Positions 50,249-59,196 of a DNA stretch of 64,000 bases are shown here, piece after piece. A program made the position numbers and the translations under genes. The notes beneath the pieces are model-generated. The model made no database searches, had not been told where the DNA came from, and saw only the letters and a list, made by a program, of their open reading frames with translations. Positions within the stretch are counted from its first letter, which is position 1, and each line of letters starts with the position of its first letter. The DNA lies in the NCBI RefSeq assembly GCF_000953675.1, contig NZ_LN679999.1, positions 39,771-103,770 on the forward strand, read 5' to 3'. This DNA comes from Paraclostridium sordellii (GTDB taxonomy: Bacteria > Bacillota > Clostridia > Peptostreptococcales > Peptostreptococcaceae).

Positions 50249-50788
50249 ATGAAAATCATAGACACGTACATAAATTTAGCAATTGATTGTAGTGATATAA
50301 AAAATTTATCAATTTTAGACAGTGGTGAAAGTAGACTGATTACAAAGACTCCTGGTAATGACCATGTATTTACGTCTATTCTAGTCCTAGAATTTTCTCA
50401 AAGACATACCCAGTTCTTAACAAATGGTAAGTTAGATCAACAAATTTTATTTGTAAATGGTGTTTATCAAATTTTAAAAAATAAAAACGGAACTCCATTT
50501 ATAAATATAAAGGTTTTAAAAGTTATAGCCAAAAATAAAAAGCACGTTGTAGATATAAAAAGTATTAGAAGTAACTTATGCTCTGAATTTGAAGAAAGTG
50601 ACTTAGATATATTAAAAGAGAAATATATAAATACTTGCACTAAATATGAAATTCAAAATTTAAAAGAAGTTATAGAAAAAAGAGATTGTTTACGTCTACA
50701 GTCTCAATTAAAGTCTCAAGAAATTCAGAGATTAAAACATGAAAATAAAAATCTACAATTGAAAAATAAAGTAATAAGAACTATTTAA
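50249..50788 (+). CDS. Unknown protein of the ECF regulon with coiled-coil end
   Basis: The 179-residue protein has a strand-rich N-terminal domain (LITKTPGNDHVFTSILVLEFSQRHTQFLTNGKLDQQILFVNGVYQIL) and a C-terminal coiled coil (about 145-175, LRLQSQLKSQEIQRLKHENKNLQLKNK). No signal peptide. I do not recognise a family; an OB-like fold is possible. The ribosome site TTAAGGAGTATCATAAA precedes ATG. Placed between sortase and surface protein 3 and preceded by the same promoter type as the surface genes. Confidence 0.65.
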   Translation: MKIIDTYINLAIDCSDIKNLSILDSGESRLITKTPGNDHVFTSILVLEFSQRHTQFLTNGKLDQQILFVNGVYQILKNKNGTPFINIKVLKVIAKNKKHVVDIKSIRSNLCSEFEESDLDILKEKYINTCTKYEIQNLKEVIEKRDCLRLQSQLKSQEIQRLKHENKNLQLKNKVIRTI

Positions 50789-50815
50789 TTTTATTCTTTC
50801 TTGAATTTATATTCT

Positions 50816-50995
50816 ATTTTTGAATAGAAATATCCAATAGAAACTATTTAAAAGTAAAATAATTAACTTTTTAAATTTTTGATATAATTAAATTAATCCT
50901 ACTATTATATTTGTTTCAAAAAATTTATAAACCCAACTTAATAAAAGAGACTAATTGTAATCACCCCCTAGAGTATTTCAATTAGTCTTTTTTAG
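50816..50995 (+). ncRNA. Leader/small-RNA family member C
   Basis: AGAAATATCCAATAGAAACT, extended -10 TTTTTGATATAAT, TAAATTAATCCTACT, GTTTCAAAAAATTTATAAAC, terminator with AGACTAATTG / CAATTAGTCTTTTTT stem and loop CACCCCCTAGAGTATTT. No gene follows on this strand, so this copy must be a free small RNA if transcribed. Confidence 0.65.
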
Positions 50996-51054
50996 TTCTA
51001 ATATATATTTGAATTTTATTTATTTTTAACTTAATCTAATCTCTTAATGTATAT

Positions 51055-51150
51055 AAAAAAGCCCTTAGAGTTCATTTATTTCGGATCTAAGAGCTTTAAT
51101 TTATTTAAATATAAGACAATACATTTTAAATTATAAAATTTAAGTTATAT
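51055..51150 (+). repeat. Dispersed hairpin-tail element, copy near surface protein 3
   Basis: Stem AAAGCCCTTAGAG / TCTAAGAGCTTT with loop TTCATTTATTTCGG, then TAATTTATTTAAATA and a TAAAATTTAAG tail. Confidence 0.75.
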
Positions 51151-51159
51151 TCTTTTTTA

Positions 51160-54100
51160 TTATCTATCTTTATTTTTATTTTTTCTATTAATAAATAATC
51201 CTGTTAGAGATGCAAGTCCTACTCCTAAATATCCTAGAACTCCCGCATCACCTGTTTGAGGATTTAAATTATTATTTGAAACAACTTTATTATTTTGATG
51301 TAAATTATTTGGTTTATTCGTAGTTGTTTCGTTATTTACATCTATATTATTTGTATTACCAGATGGTTTGGTTCCACTAGAGCTATTATTATTAATAGTA
51401 CTATTTTCTATATTTCCGTTTATAACATTAACAGTAATAGTTTTAGTAGTTTTAGCACCTTGGCTATCTGTAACTTCATAAACGACTTTATATATTCCTA
51501 CTTTACTTGTATTAACTGTATCTTCTATTATCTTTATATCTTTGGTAATATTGCCATCTTCTTTATCTATAGCAGTAACACCTGTCATTGGATTAAACTT
51601 ATCTCCAACTTTTATTGTTTTATCTTCTGCATTTATTACAGGCATACTATTTATTACAACCATCTTAGGATTTACAGTTATAATTCTTTTCACTGTAGTA
51701 GTATTTCCATCTTTATCAGTTACTGTATATGTTAATTCATATTTACCAGGTTTGTCTGTATCAACTGTACCAGTTACTTTAATATCTTTAGTAATATTAC
51801 CGTCTTCAGTGTCAGTTGCAGTAACTCCAGCCATTGGATTAAATGGAGTTCCTTCTTTTATACTTACATTATCAGCCCCATTTATAGAAGGTTTATCATT
51901 ACTTCTTACAATAACAGTTATAGATTTGTCTGCAGTATTACCATCATCATCTGTAACTGTGTATATCACTGTATAAGTTCCAACTTTAGGATCTTTTACA
52001 TTTAAACCACCATCACTTTTAACAGTAACTCTATCAGTTATGTTGCCATCTTCTTTATCTGTAGCTTTTAATCCTATAGCTTTATCAGTTAATAGGTTTA
52101 TTGGACTATTAGCCTTTATAGTTATATTATTCGCTGATATTACAGGTTTATCATTACTTCTTACAATAACAGTTATAGATTTGTCTGTAGTATTACCATC
52201 ATCATCTGTAACTGTATATATCACTGTATAAGTTCCAACTTTAGGATCTTTTACATTTAAACCACCATCACTTTTAACAGTAACTCTATCAGTTATGTTG
52301 CCATCTTCTTTATCTGTAGCTTTTAATCCTATAGCTTTATCAGTTAATAGGTTTATTGGACTATTAGCCTTTATAGTTATATTATTCGCTGATATTACAG
52401 GTTTATCATTACTTCTTACAATAACAGTTATAGATTTGTCTGTAGTATTACCATCATCATCTGTAACTGTATATATCACTGTATAAGTTCCAACTTTAGG
52501 ATCTTTTACATTTAAACCACCATCACTTTTAACAGTAACTCTATCAGTTATGTTGCCATCTTCTTTATCTGTAGCTTTTAATCCTATAGCTTTATCAGTT
52601 AATAGGTTTATTGGACTATTAGCCTTTATAGTTATATTATTCGCTGATATTACAGGTTTATCATTACTTCTTACAATAACAGTTATAGATTTGTCTGTAG
52701 TATTACCATCATCATCTGTAACTGTATATATCACTGTATAAGTTCCAACTTTAGGATCTTTTACATTTAAACCACCATCACTTTTAACAGTAACTCTATC
52801 AGTTATATTACCGTCTTCTTTATCTGTAGCTTTTAATTCTATAGCTTTATCAGTTAATAGGTTTATTGGACTGTTAGCCTTTATAGTTATATTGTTTGCT
52901 GATATTACAGGTTTATCATTACTTTTATATTTAATTGGCTGTTGAACTATCCCTGAAAATATAGCATTACTATGTCCTATACTTACGTTTTTACTAAAAC
53001 TATAGCTTTCATTAATATCTTTCGTTATGTTATTCCATTTTATTAGATTTGTATTTGAATCGTATACCCCTCCATTACTTACGTTAGTTGCACTAACTAT
53101 TGATCCATCAACACTTTTTACATTATTTTTTATCTCAGCTAAATTTCCTTTTGATTGAACTTCTTTTAAAGATATTTTTTGATCCACTAAATTTAAATTA
53201 GTTAACTTTGTTAACTTGGATAATGCACTTATATCACTTATTCTATTATTACCTAAATTTAAATAAGTTAAGTTAGTTAAATTAGATAATGCACTTATAT
53301 CACTTATTCTATTAAATTGTAAAGTGATCAGATTTAAATTAGTTAACTTAGTTAACGAACTTATATCACTTATTAAGTTATTGCCTAAACTCAAATCAGT
53401 TAAGTTAGTTAAATTAGATAATACACTTATATCGTTTACTTTATTATTAGCTAAATTCAAATTAGTTAACTTAGTTAAATTAGATAATATACTTACATCA
53501 CTTATTTTGTTATCAGATAAATACAAAGCAGTTAAATTAGTTAAATTAGATAATGCACTTATATCGCTTATTCTATTATTAACATTTAAACTTAAAGTCG
53601 TTAAGTTAGTTAAATTAGACAATGCACTTATATTACTTATTTGGTTTTTAGATAAATACAAAGTAGTTAGCTTAGTTAGATTACTTAACTCACTCACATC
53701 ACTTATTCTATTCTCACTTAAACTCAAATCAGTTAAATTAGTTAAATTAGATAATGCACTTATATTACTTATTTGATTTTTATTTAACTCTAAATGAGTT
53801 AAGTTACTTAACTTGGATAATACACTTATATCGCTTATTTGATTATTATTTGCCTCTAAATGAGTTAAATTAGTACAATATTCTATCCCCTCTAAATTAG
53901 TGATAGATGAAGATCTAAGATTTAAACGTTTTAATAATTTCAGTTTAGATTTAGTTATGGGAGCATCAGGTTTTTCTCCCAAAGCGGCAGTTAATTTACT
54001 TCTTAAGTTTGAATCAGGTATAGTGACTATTTCATCACTTTTTGTATTAATATCATCTTCTTTTTTTAATTTTGTATTTGTATTTTCTTCATTTGTTGTC

Positions 54101-54408
54101 ACTTCAGTAGAATTTTCTTGTTTATTTATAGTTGATTCTTCCTTATTCATTGTATCCGCATCATTTTTATCTGAAGATACAGGTTTATCTATTTCTATTT
54201 TACTAAGTTCTGAATTAATTTCCTTAGTTTTATCCTTCTCTTCAGCATTAGATTGATCTTTATCTTCAACAGTATCTTTTGTTTTTTCTGTATTTGATTC
54301 AATAACTTTATTATCCTCATTATATGCAAATACATCTAAAGGCATAGATTGCATAATCATTGTCGTTGTTATTGCTCCTACTACTACTTTTCTTACTTTT
54401 TTGCTCAT
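51160..54408 (-). CDS. Sortase-anchored LRR and Ig-like surface protein 3
   Basis: The 1082-residue protein has a signal peptide (MSKKVRKVVVGAITTTMIMQSMPLDVFA), an acidic Lys/Glu/Asn region, about thirteen 22-residue leucine-rich repeats (LTNLTDLSLSENRISDVSEL), an inter-repeat domain, four nearly identical 85-residue Ig-like repeats (ISANNITIKANSPINLLTDK...), two DUF5011-type repeats as in proteins 1 and 4, a Asn/Thr-rich linker and the anchor NPQTGDAGVLGYLGVGLASL with basic tail. ATG 54408 follows AAAGGAGAAAAAT. An ECF-type promoter ends 35 bases upstream. Confidence 0.9.
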   Translation of the reverse strand: MSKKVRKVVVGAITTTMIMQSMPLDVFAYNEDNKVIESNTEKTKDTVEDKDQSNAEEKDKTKEINSELSKIEIDKPVSSDKNDADTMNKEESTINKQENSTEVTTNEENTNTKLKKEDDINTKSDEIVTIPDSNLRSKLTAALGEKPDAPITKSKLKLLKRLNLRSSSITNLEGIEYCTNLTHLEANNNQISDISVLSKLSNLTHLELNKNQISNISALSNLTNLTDLSLSENRISDVSELSNLTKLTTLYLSKNQISNISALSNLTNLTTLSLNVNNRISDISALSNLTNLTALYLSDNKISDVSILSNLTKLTNLNLANNKVNDISVLSNLTNLTDLSLGNNLISDISSLTKLTNLNLITLQFNRISDISALSNLTNLTYLNLGNNRISDISALSKLTKLTNLNLVDQKISLKEVQSKGNLAEIKNNVKSVDGSIVSATNVSNGGVYDSNTNLIKWNNITKDINESYSFSKNVSIGHSNAIFSGIVQQPIKYKSNDKPVISANNITIKANSPINLLTDKAIELKATDKEDGNITDRVTVKSDGGLNVKDPKVGTYTVIYTVTDDDGNTTDKSITVIVRSNDKPVISANNITIKANSPINLLTDKAIGLKATDKEDGNITDRVTVKSDGGLNVKDPKVGTYTVIYTVTDDDGNTTDKSITVIVRSNDKPVISANNITIKANSPINLLTDKAIGLKATDKEDGNITDRVTVKSDGGLNVKDPKVGTYTVIYTVTDDDGNTTDKSITVIVRSNDKPVISANNITIKANSPINLLTDKAIGLKATDKEDGNITDRVTVKSDGGLNVKDPKVGTYTVIYTVTDDDGNTADKSITVIVRSNDKPSINGADNVSIKEGTPFNPMAGVTATDTEDGNITKDIKVTGTVDTDKPGKYELTYTVTDKDGNTTTVKRIITVNPKMVVINSMPVINAEDKTIKVGDKFNPMTGVTAIDKEDGNITKDIKIIEDTVNTSKVGIYKVVYEVTDSQGAKTTKTITVNVINGNIENSTINNNSSSGTKPSGNTNNIDVNNETTTNKPNNLHQNNKVVSNNNLNPQTGDAGVLGYLGVGLASLTGLFINRKNKNKDR
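51895..52915. repeat. Four 255-bp tandem repeats
   Basis: Units start with GATTTATCATTACTTCTTAC-like sequence (minus-strand SNDKP) and repeat every 255 bases; the two inner units are identical over nearly all bases and the outer ones differ at a few. Recent expansion or gene conversion. Confidence 0.9.
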
Positions 54409-54442
54409 ATTTTTCTCCTTTATATTCAAATTATTATATAAA

Positions 54443-54471
54443 TAAGACATAATTATGATTAAAAAGGTTCA
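54443..54471 (-). promoter_or_regulatory. ECF-type promoter of surface protein 3
   Basis: TGAACC, 17 bases beginning TTTTT, GTCTTA. Confidence 0.8.
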
Positions 54472-54563
54472 CTTTTTTATAAAATAAATTCTTTATATAA
54501 AAAATAAAACTAAACTTTGAAATTTATTTTTTACTTAAAGGTATAATTGTTAACAGAAAAAAT

Positions 54564-54599
54564 AGATGACACTAAAATAACATCATCTCTCTTTTTTTA
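54564..54599. terminator. Short terminator, AGATGA stem
   Basis: AGATGA / TCATCT followed by a T-run; a TTGAAA...GGTATAAT promoter-like sequence lies about 55 bases upstream, so a short plus-strand RNA is possible. Confidence 0.55.
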
Positions 54600-54635
54600 T
54601 AATAAAATATTAAAAAACTAATTTTAACTAAAACA

Positions 54636-54683
54636 TGAAATTGTAAATATCTATAAAATTTTTATAGATATTTACAATTTCAT
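54636..54683. terminator. Long perfect terminator of the ECF sigma gene
   Basis: A 24-bp perfect palindrome (ATGAAATTGTAAATATCTAT...) between 54636 and 54683, nine bases beyond the stop codon. Confidence 0.85.
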
Positions 54684-54691
54684 ATATATAA

Positions 54692-55312
54692 TTAAATGCA
54701 TTTTTGTCTCAAGTAATCTAACTTTTCATATCTTGTACTTTCTCTTTTATTCATATCATAAGTATACAACTTATGAAGTTTTTTCTTTGCCTTACTAAGT
54801 CTACTTTTAACTGTTCCTTCTGGTATATCTAAAACATAAGCAATTTCTGATATTTTTAATCCTTCAAAGTATCGTAGAACTAAAACAGTAGATTGTATTT
54901 GAGTTAGTTGCCCAATTAAATTCATCAATTCTTCGACATTCTCTTTTAATATACAGTTTTCTAAAGGATCATTATATTTACATCTACAACTAATCATAGG
55001 AAATACATTATCAATGTTATTATGTTCAATGTCTTTTAATTTATAAAATTCATTCATACAATAGTTATATGTTATTTTATTTATCCATGATAAAAATAAC
55101 TTTGGATTTTTTAATTGATCAATTGATTTTAATGACTTTATGAAAACTTCCTGTGTAGCATCTTCTGCCATGGATTTATTTTTTAAGATGCTTAATGCTA
55201 AAAAATACACTTTTTTATAAGTTAATGAATATAATTCATCAAAAGCTTGTAGATCTCCTGTTTTAACTTTATTTACAAGATTCCCCATTTTAATATAACT
55301 TCTATTCATCAT
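54692..55312 (-). CDS. ECF sigma factor, untethered
   Basis: The 206-residue sigma-70 family protein has region 2 (DLQAFDELYSLTYKKVYFLALSILKNKSMAEDATQEVFIKSLKSIDQL...FLSWINKITYN) and region 4 (LTQIQSTVLVLRYFEGLKISEIAYVLDIPEGTVKSRLSKAKKKLHKLY). A Cys-containing loop (SCRCKYNDPLENC) joins them. It is about 60 percent identical by eye to the N-terminal half of the protein at 56908 and is the likely reader of the TGAACC promoters nearby. No anti-sigma gene is adjacent. AAGAGGTGATT precedes ATG; no TGAACC promoter in front of it. Confidence 0.93.
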   Translation of the reverse strand: MMNRSYIKMGNLVNKVKTGDLQAFDELYSLTYKKVYFLALSILKNKSMAEDATQEVFIKSLKSIDQLKNPKLFLSWINKITYNYCMNEFYKLKDIEHNNIDNVFPMISCRCKYNDPLENCILKENVEELMNLIGQLTQIQSTVLVLRYFEGLKISEIAYVLDIPEGTVKSRLSKAKKKLHKLYTYDMNKRESTRYEKLDYLRQKCI

Positions 55313-55953
55313 TTTTTAATCACCTCTTACAATATTACTATTAAATTAAATACCCTTTTAGCAAATGAATATTTGTAATATCTAAAACTTAAGATTATTT
55401 TTATATAAAAATAATGAATGAAAACTATTTCAAAATAAAATAATTAATTTATTTTGTTTTTGGTATAATCATATTAATTCTACTATTAATGTTGTAGTAA
55501 TTTTGTATACCAAAACTAAAAAAGACTATATGCAATCTATGCCTTAATATTTTAAAATAAAGTTGTATAAAAATTGTTTTATTATATAAAAAATATTTTT
55601 TAGTATTTTTTATAAATATAAACTTTGATATAATTCTTTTAACCTTATATTAGTATTTTTTTACTGATTTTCAAAGAAATTAAATTCCAAACAAATTAAA
55701 AATAGATGATACTAAAAAATAGTATCATCTATTTTACTTTATCTAGTATTTCTTGTTATTTCAAGAGTTGTATGTTTTACTATACTTTTCATTTAAAATT
55801 AAAACAAGTTTATAGAAAAACATATGAAATTACTGTATTAAAAATGTATTTTCATGATTAAGGTAAAAGGAAAGTTATACCCTATAAATATATTCTATAT
55901 TAATTAAAATTTATCAAATATAGGGTATTTAATTATTATTTAAGTAATACTAC
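55313..55953. other. Non-coding stretch with a degenerate leader-family copy and terminators
   Basis: At 55395-55545 a fifth copy (D) of the leader/small-RNA family: AAACTATTTCAAAATAAAAT, TTTTTGGTATAAT, AAAAAAGACTA, but without a pairing terminator arm. At 55698-55735 a perfect terminator (AAATAGATGATACTA stem) preceded about 80 bases upstream by CTTTGATATAATTC. No protein gene seen. Confidence 0.6.
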
Positions 55954-56682
55954 TTAAGCTAATAATTTTAAAATATTTTGGAATGAATTCGGTTTATGAA
56001 AATAAAATCCTTGTCCTAATTCACAGTTTAAATTCTTTAAAATCATATAGGTCTCCATATCCTCAATACCTTCTGCTACTACCTCAAATCCTTTCTCCTT
56101 TGCTGTTTTACAAATCATATCTATCAACTTCTTATTATTTTTTATATCTTTTATTATGGACTTGTCCATTTTAATCAAATCCATATTATACTTATCTATA
56201 ATCTCAACTTTATTAAATCCAGATCCTACGTCATCAAATGATACTTTAAACCCTTTATTCTTTAAAAATTTTATTTTTCTTTTCATATTTAAACTATTTT
56301 CTATTTTATTTTTCTCACTTAACTCAAACTCAATATATGGTATATATTTCAAATTTTCATTACTAAATATTTTATTTATCCAAACTTCAAAATTATCACA
56401 CTCAATTTCTATAGATGTTATATTTACAGAAATTAAAATCAATTTATCTAGTTCTAGTTCCATTTTAGATAAATCTTTAATAACTATATTTAATACCGAT
56501 GTAGTTAACTGCCTTTTTTCTTCTACGCTTTTAGCTAAATTTATTACCTCCTCAGTATTTAATAAAGTACCTTTCTCATCTTTAAATCTAGATAAAGCCT
56601 CCAAAGAAGTTATCTTCTTATTCTTCAAATTGACTTTAGGTTGATACAATATATTTAAACATTTTATTGACTCTTTTCTCAT
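55954..56682 (-). CDS. EAL-domain c-di-GMP phosphodiesterase
   Basis: The 242-residue single EAL domain hydrolyses c-di-GMP to pGpG. Key motifs are present: EALSRF (EAL), SVNITSIE (metal Asn), FELSE, SFDDVGSGF (DDFGTG equivalent), IKMDKS (catalytic Lys), EGIED and QGFYFHKP. No sensor, receiver or GGDEF domain. ATG 56682 is chosen because GGAG lies nine bases upstream; the in-frame start 72 bases earlier would overlap the promoter. The ECF-type promoter (TGAACT variant) ends 43 bases upstream, tying c-di-GMP breakdown to the surface regulon. Confidence 0.92.
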   Translation of the reverse strand: MRKESIKCLNILYQPKVNLKNKKITSLEALSRFKDEKGTLLNTEEVINLAKSVEEKRQLTTSVLNIVIKDLSKMELELDKLILISVNITSIEIECDNFEVWINKIFSNENLKYIPYIEFELSEKNKIENSLNMKRKIKFLKNKGFKVSFDDVGSGFNKVEIIDKYNMDLIKMDKSIIKDIKNNKKLIDMICKTAKEKGFEVVAEGIEDMETYMILKNLNCELGQGFYFHKPNSFQNILKLLA

Positions 56683-56724
56683 AATCATCCACTCCACATA
56701 TAATATTAACTTCTGTTTTATACT

Positions 56725-56753
56725 TAAGATATGAAATTTATTGAAATAGTTCA
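56725..56753 (-). promoter_or_regulatory. ECF-type promoter of the EAL gene
   Basis: TGAACT, 17 bases, ATCTTA; lacks the T-run, so the weakest match at the -35 side. Confidence 0.65.
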
Positions 56754-56907
56754 CTTTTCCTTACATTTTTTTATTTATTTCCAACTTTTCTTTTAAATTT
56801 TAACATTATCTGCTTTCTAGTAAATTTCACTAAAATTTATGATTGATGTATAATTAAACTATTGTTTAAGAAAATAGTTTAATTTTTAAGAATAGAGGTG
56901 ATTTTTA

Positions 56908-58341
56908 ATGAATGGTCTAAAATACATAAAATTAGCTAAACTTGTATCTAAAGTTAAAGATAATGACACTCAAGCATTTGCTGATTTATACTCTTTAACA
57001 TATCAAAAAGTTTACTTTTTATCTCTAAGTATTTTAAAAAATAAACAAATGGCAGAAGATGCCGTTCAAGAAGTTTTTATAATTGTATTAAAATCAATTA
57101 ATAAGTTAGAAAACCCAAAATTGTTTTTAGCATGGCTAAATAAAATAACATATAACTACTGTATTCGTGAGATTTCTAAAACAAAGAAACTTGGAGAAGT
57201 TAGTTCTGATAATATTTTTCCCATAGCTTGTGATGAATCTGAAGATACTAATCCCTTAGATTCCTATATTTCAAAGGAAAATAGTAACGAGTTAATGAGT
57301 TTAATTAACAAATTATCTGAGATACATTCTACTATACTAGTATTAAGATACTTTGAAGAGTTGAAAATTTCGGAAATTGCATATGTTCTAAATATATCTG
57401 AGGGTACTGTTAAAAGTAGACTTAATAACGCAAAGAAAAATTTACATAAACTTTATGTTAGTGAAAAAGAAAAAAGTACAAAACTTTATGCATTTTTACT
57501 TTATCCTTTATTCAAAAAAGCATCTAACGATAATATGTTAAGTTATGATTCATCTAAAAACTTATTTAAAACCGTACTTAATGAATCAGATAATAAATCA
57601 AGTGATAATATAGAGTTTAAACCTAGCTCTAAGTACAATATAGCTAATTATATGCCCTTTTCTTTAACAACATCTATTGTATTAACTACTGCTTTAATTT
57701 GTACATATGGTATTGTTAAATATCCTTTTAATAAAGATTTAAGCAATTTAGATATTAATAAAAGCAATCCAAATAATAATATAATAGTTGATGAAAAAAA
57801 TAATGTCCAAAAAAATATGGACATACTTGGTAGTTATAAAAATGCAGATATATTTATAAGCGATATATCAAAACCTACAAATAAACCTATTTTTATAGAT
57901 ATTAAGTTTAAAAGAAAGCCAAGTTCAAATGATGTATATATAGAAAAATCTAACGGTGAGAAAATTTTGGGTAGCTATATAGACTCATCTGTATATAGAT
58001 TTAAAATTAATGAAAATGATGAATATAACTTATTTATAAAGTTTAAAAATAACTCAACTATTGAAAAGAAGTTTAAAGTATCATGTATTGATACTGATGG
58101 TCCTGATATAAGTGACTATTCATTTAATAACAATGAACTTACAATTAAATTAAAAGATTCTGTTGCTAACATTGACTTTAGCAAAGTTTTTCTAAAGGAT
58201 TCTAGTGGAAAATCTGTTGATATAAAATCAATTGATAAAGCTAATAATTCTATTGTTATAAATGTTGATGATAAACCTTTATACTTGATAGTATCTGATA
58301 GTGCTGGTAATGAAGTAATATATACTATTAAAAGTTTCTAA
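56908..58341 (+). CDS. ECF sigma factor fused to transmembrane and extracellular domain
   Basis: The 477-residue protein has sigma region 2 (about 20-90: ALADLYSLTYQKVYFLSLSILKNK type, AEDAVQEVF) and region 4 (about 130-185: SEIAYVLNISEGTVKSRLNNAKKNLHKLY), then a polar linker, a single transmembrane helix (about 247-272, PFSLTTSIVLTTALICTYGIV) and some 200 extracytoplasmic residues with Ig-like strands (KPIFIDIKFKRKPSSNDVYIEKSNGEKIL, GPDISDYSFNNNELTIKLKD). A sigma factor attached to the membrane must be released or act in place, so an extracellular signal could control it. The frame is continuous with no stop at the fusion. GAGGTGATTTTTA precedes ATG. Confidence 0.9.
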   Translation: MNGLKYIKLAKLVSKVKDNDTQAFADLYSLTYQKVYFLSLSILKNKQMAEDAVQEVFIIVLKSINKLENPKLFLAWLNKITYNYCIREISKTKKLGEVSSDNIFPIACDESEDTNPLDSYISKENSNELMSLINKLSEIHSTILVLRYFEELKISEIAYVLNISEGTVKSRLNNAKKNLHKLYVSEKEKSTKLYAFLLYPLFKKASNDNMLSYDSSKNLFKTVLNESDNKSSDNIEFKPSSKYNIANYMPFSLTTSIVLTTALICTYGIVKYPFNKDLSNLDINKSNPNNNIIVDEKNNVQKNMDILGSYKNADIFISDISKPTNKPIFIDIKFKRKPSSNDVYIEKSNGEKILGSYIDSSVYRFKINENDEYNLFIKFKNNSTIEKKFKVSCIDTDGPDISDYSFNNNELTIKLKDSVANIDFSKVFLKDSSGKSVDIKSIDKANNSIVINVDDKPLYLIVSDSAGNEVIYTIKSF

Positions 58342-59196
58342 CTCTTATATTAAGTATAGTTAGTGGTATTTATTTTTATAATGAAATATGCTCGTGAATT
58401 AAGTTTTAAGACTTTTTAAATTACGAAAGTTAAATTGTATTTTACAGTATTATGATTAATACCTTACTCAGAATTTAAATCCACTATATTAGCCCTTTTA
58501 AAACATATAAATTTGATAAAGTATACGTATACTTCATCTATATATATAAGATAAAGTACTTAAATTAATAGAATTTTAATCTATGAAATAGCTTTTAATT
58601 TTAGATAGTCGTATATATTATAGAGTGATAGTAAAAAGATATAAGATGTGTCCCCCGGGGGCACATCTTATTTATAATATAAGTAAAGTATTTAATATAT
58701 ACGTATACCTCATCTATATTTAAGATAATTTACTCAAATTAATAAAATTTTAATCTATGAAGTAGTTTTTAATTTTAGATAATCGTATATATTATAGAGT
58801 GATAGTAAAAGATATAAGATGTGTCCCCCGGGGGCACATCTTATTTATGATATAAATAAAGTATTTAATATATACGTATACCTCATCTATATTTAAGATA
58901 ATTTACTCAAATTAATAAATTCATCTAAATTTCTTAACTATATAATTTACCCTTGAGAGCACATATTATTTTTACATAAAATTTAAATAATAAAAATAAA
59001 AATAGTATACCTCTATACAACCTACTTGTACTTTTGGCTACTATTTTTATTTTTCTATATATCTACTCTGTTAAGTCTTAAAATAATTAACATAGGACAA
59101 TATTATATAGCTATACTATCTTATTAATAACTTATTTTAATTAATAAGATAGTATAAAGTTTAGTACTTCTAAATCGACTATAGTAAAAGAAAGTT
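58342..59196. other. Gene-free region with tandem 173-bp repeats
   Basis: Contains two full units and one partial unit of the 173-bp repeat (58515-58915), a hairpin with AAAAATAAAAATAGTA / TACTATTTTTATTTTT arms (58990-59055) and a 16-bp perfect stem with an 11-base loop (59113-59155). No protein gene seen. Confidence 0.7.
58515..58915. repeat. 173-bp tandem repeat with GC-clamp hairpin
   Basis: Each unit has TATACGTATAC, then TCATCTATAT, AATTTTAATCTATGAA, CGTATATATTATAGAGTG, and the hairpin AAGATGTGTCCCCC-GGGGGCACATCTT (58642-58670, 58815-58843). The third unit stops after AAATTAATAAA. The CCCCCGGGGG block stands out in AT-rich DNA. Confidence 0.9.

Noticed and set aside
51895..52915. Regular repeat array that could suggest CRISPR
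   Set aside because: The unit is 255 bases, has no unique spacers and lies in frame within a surface-protein gene.
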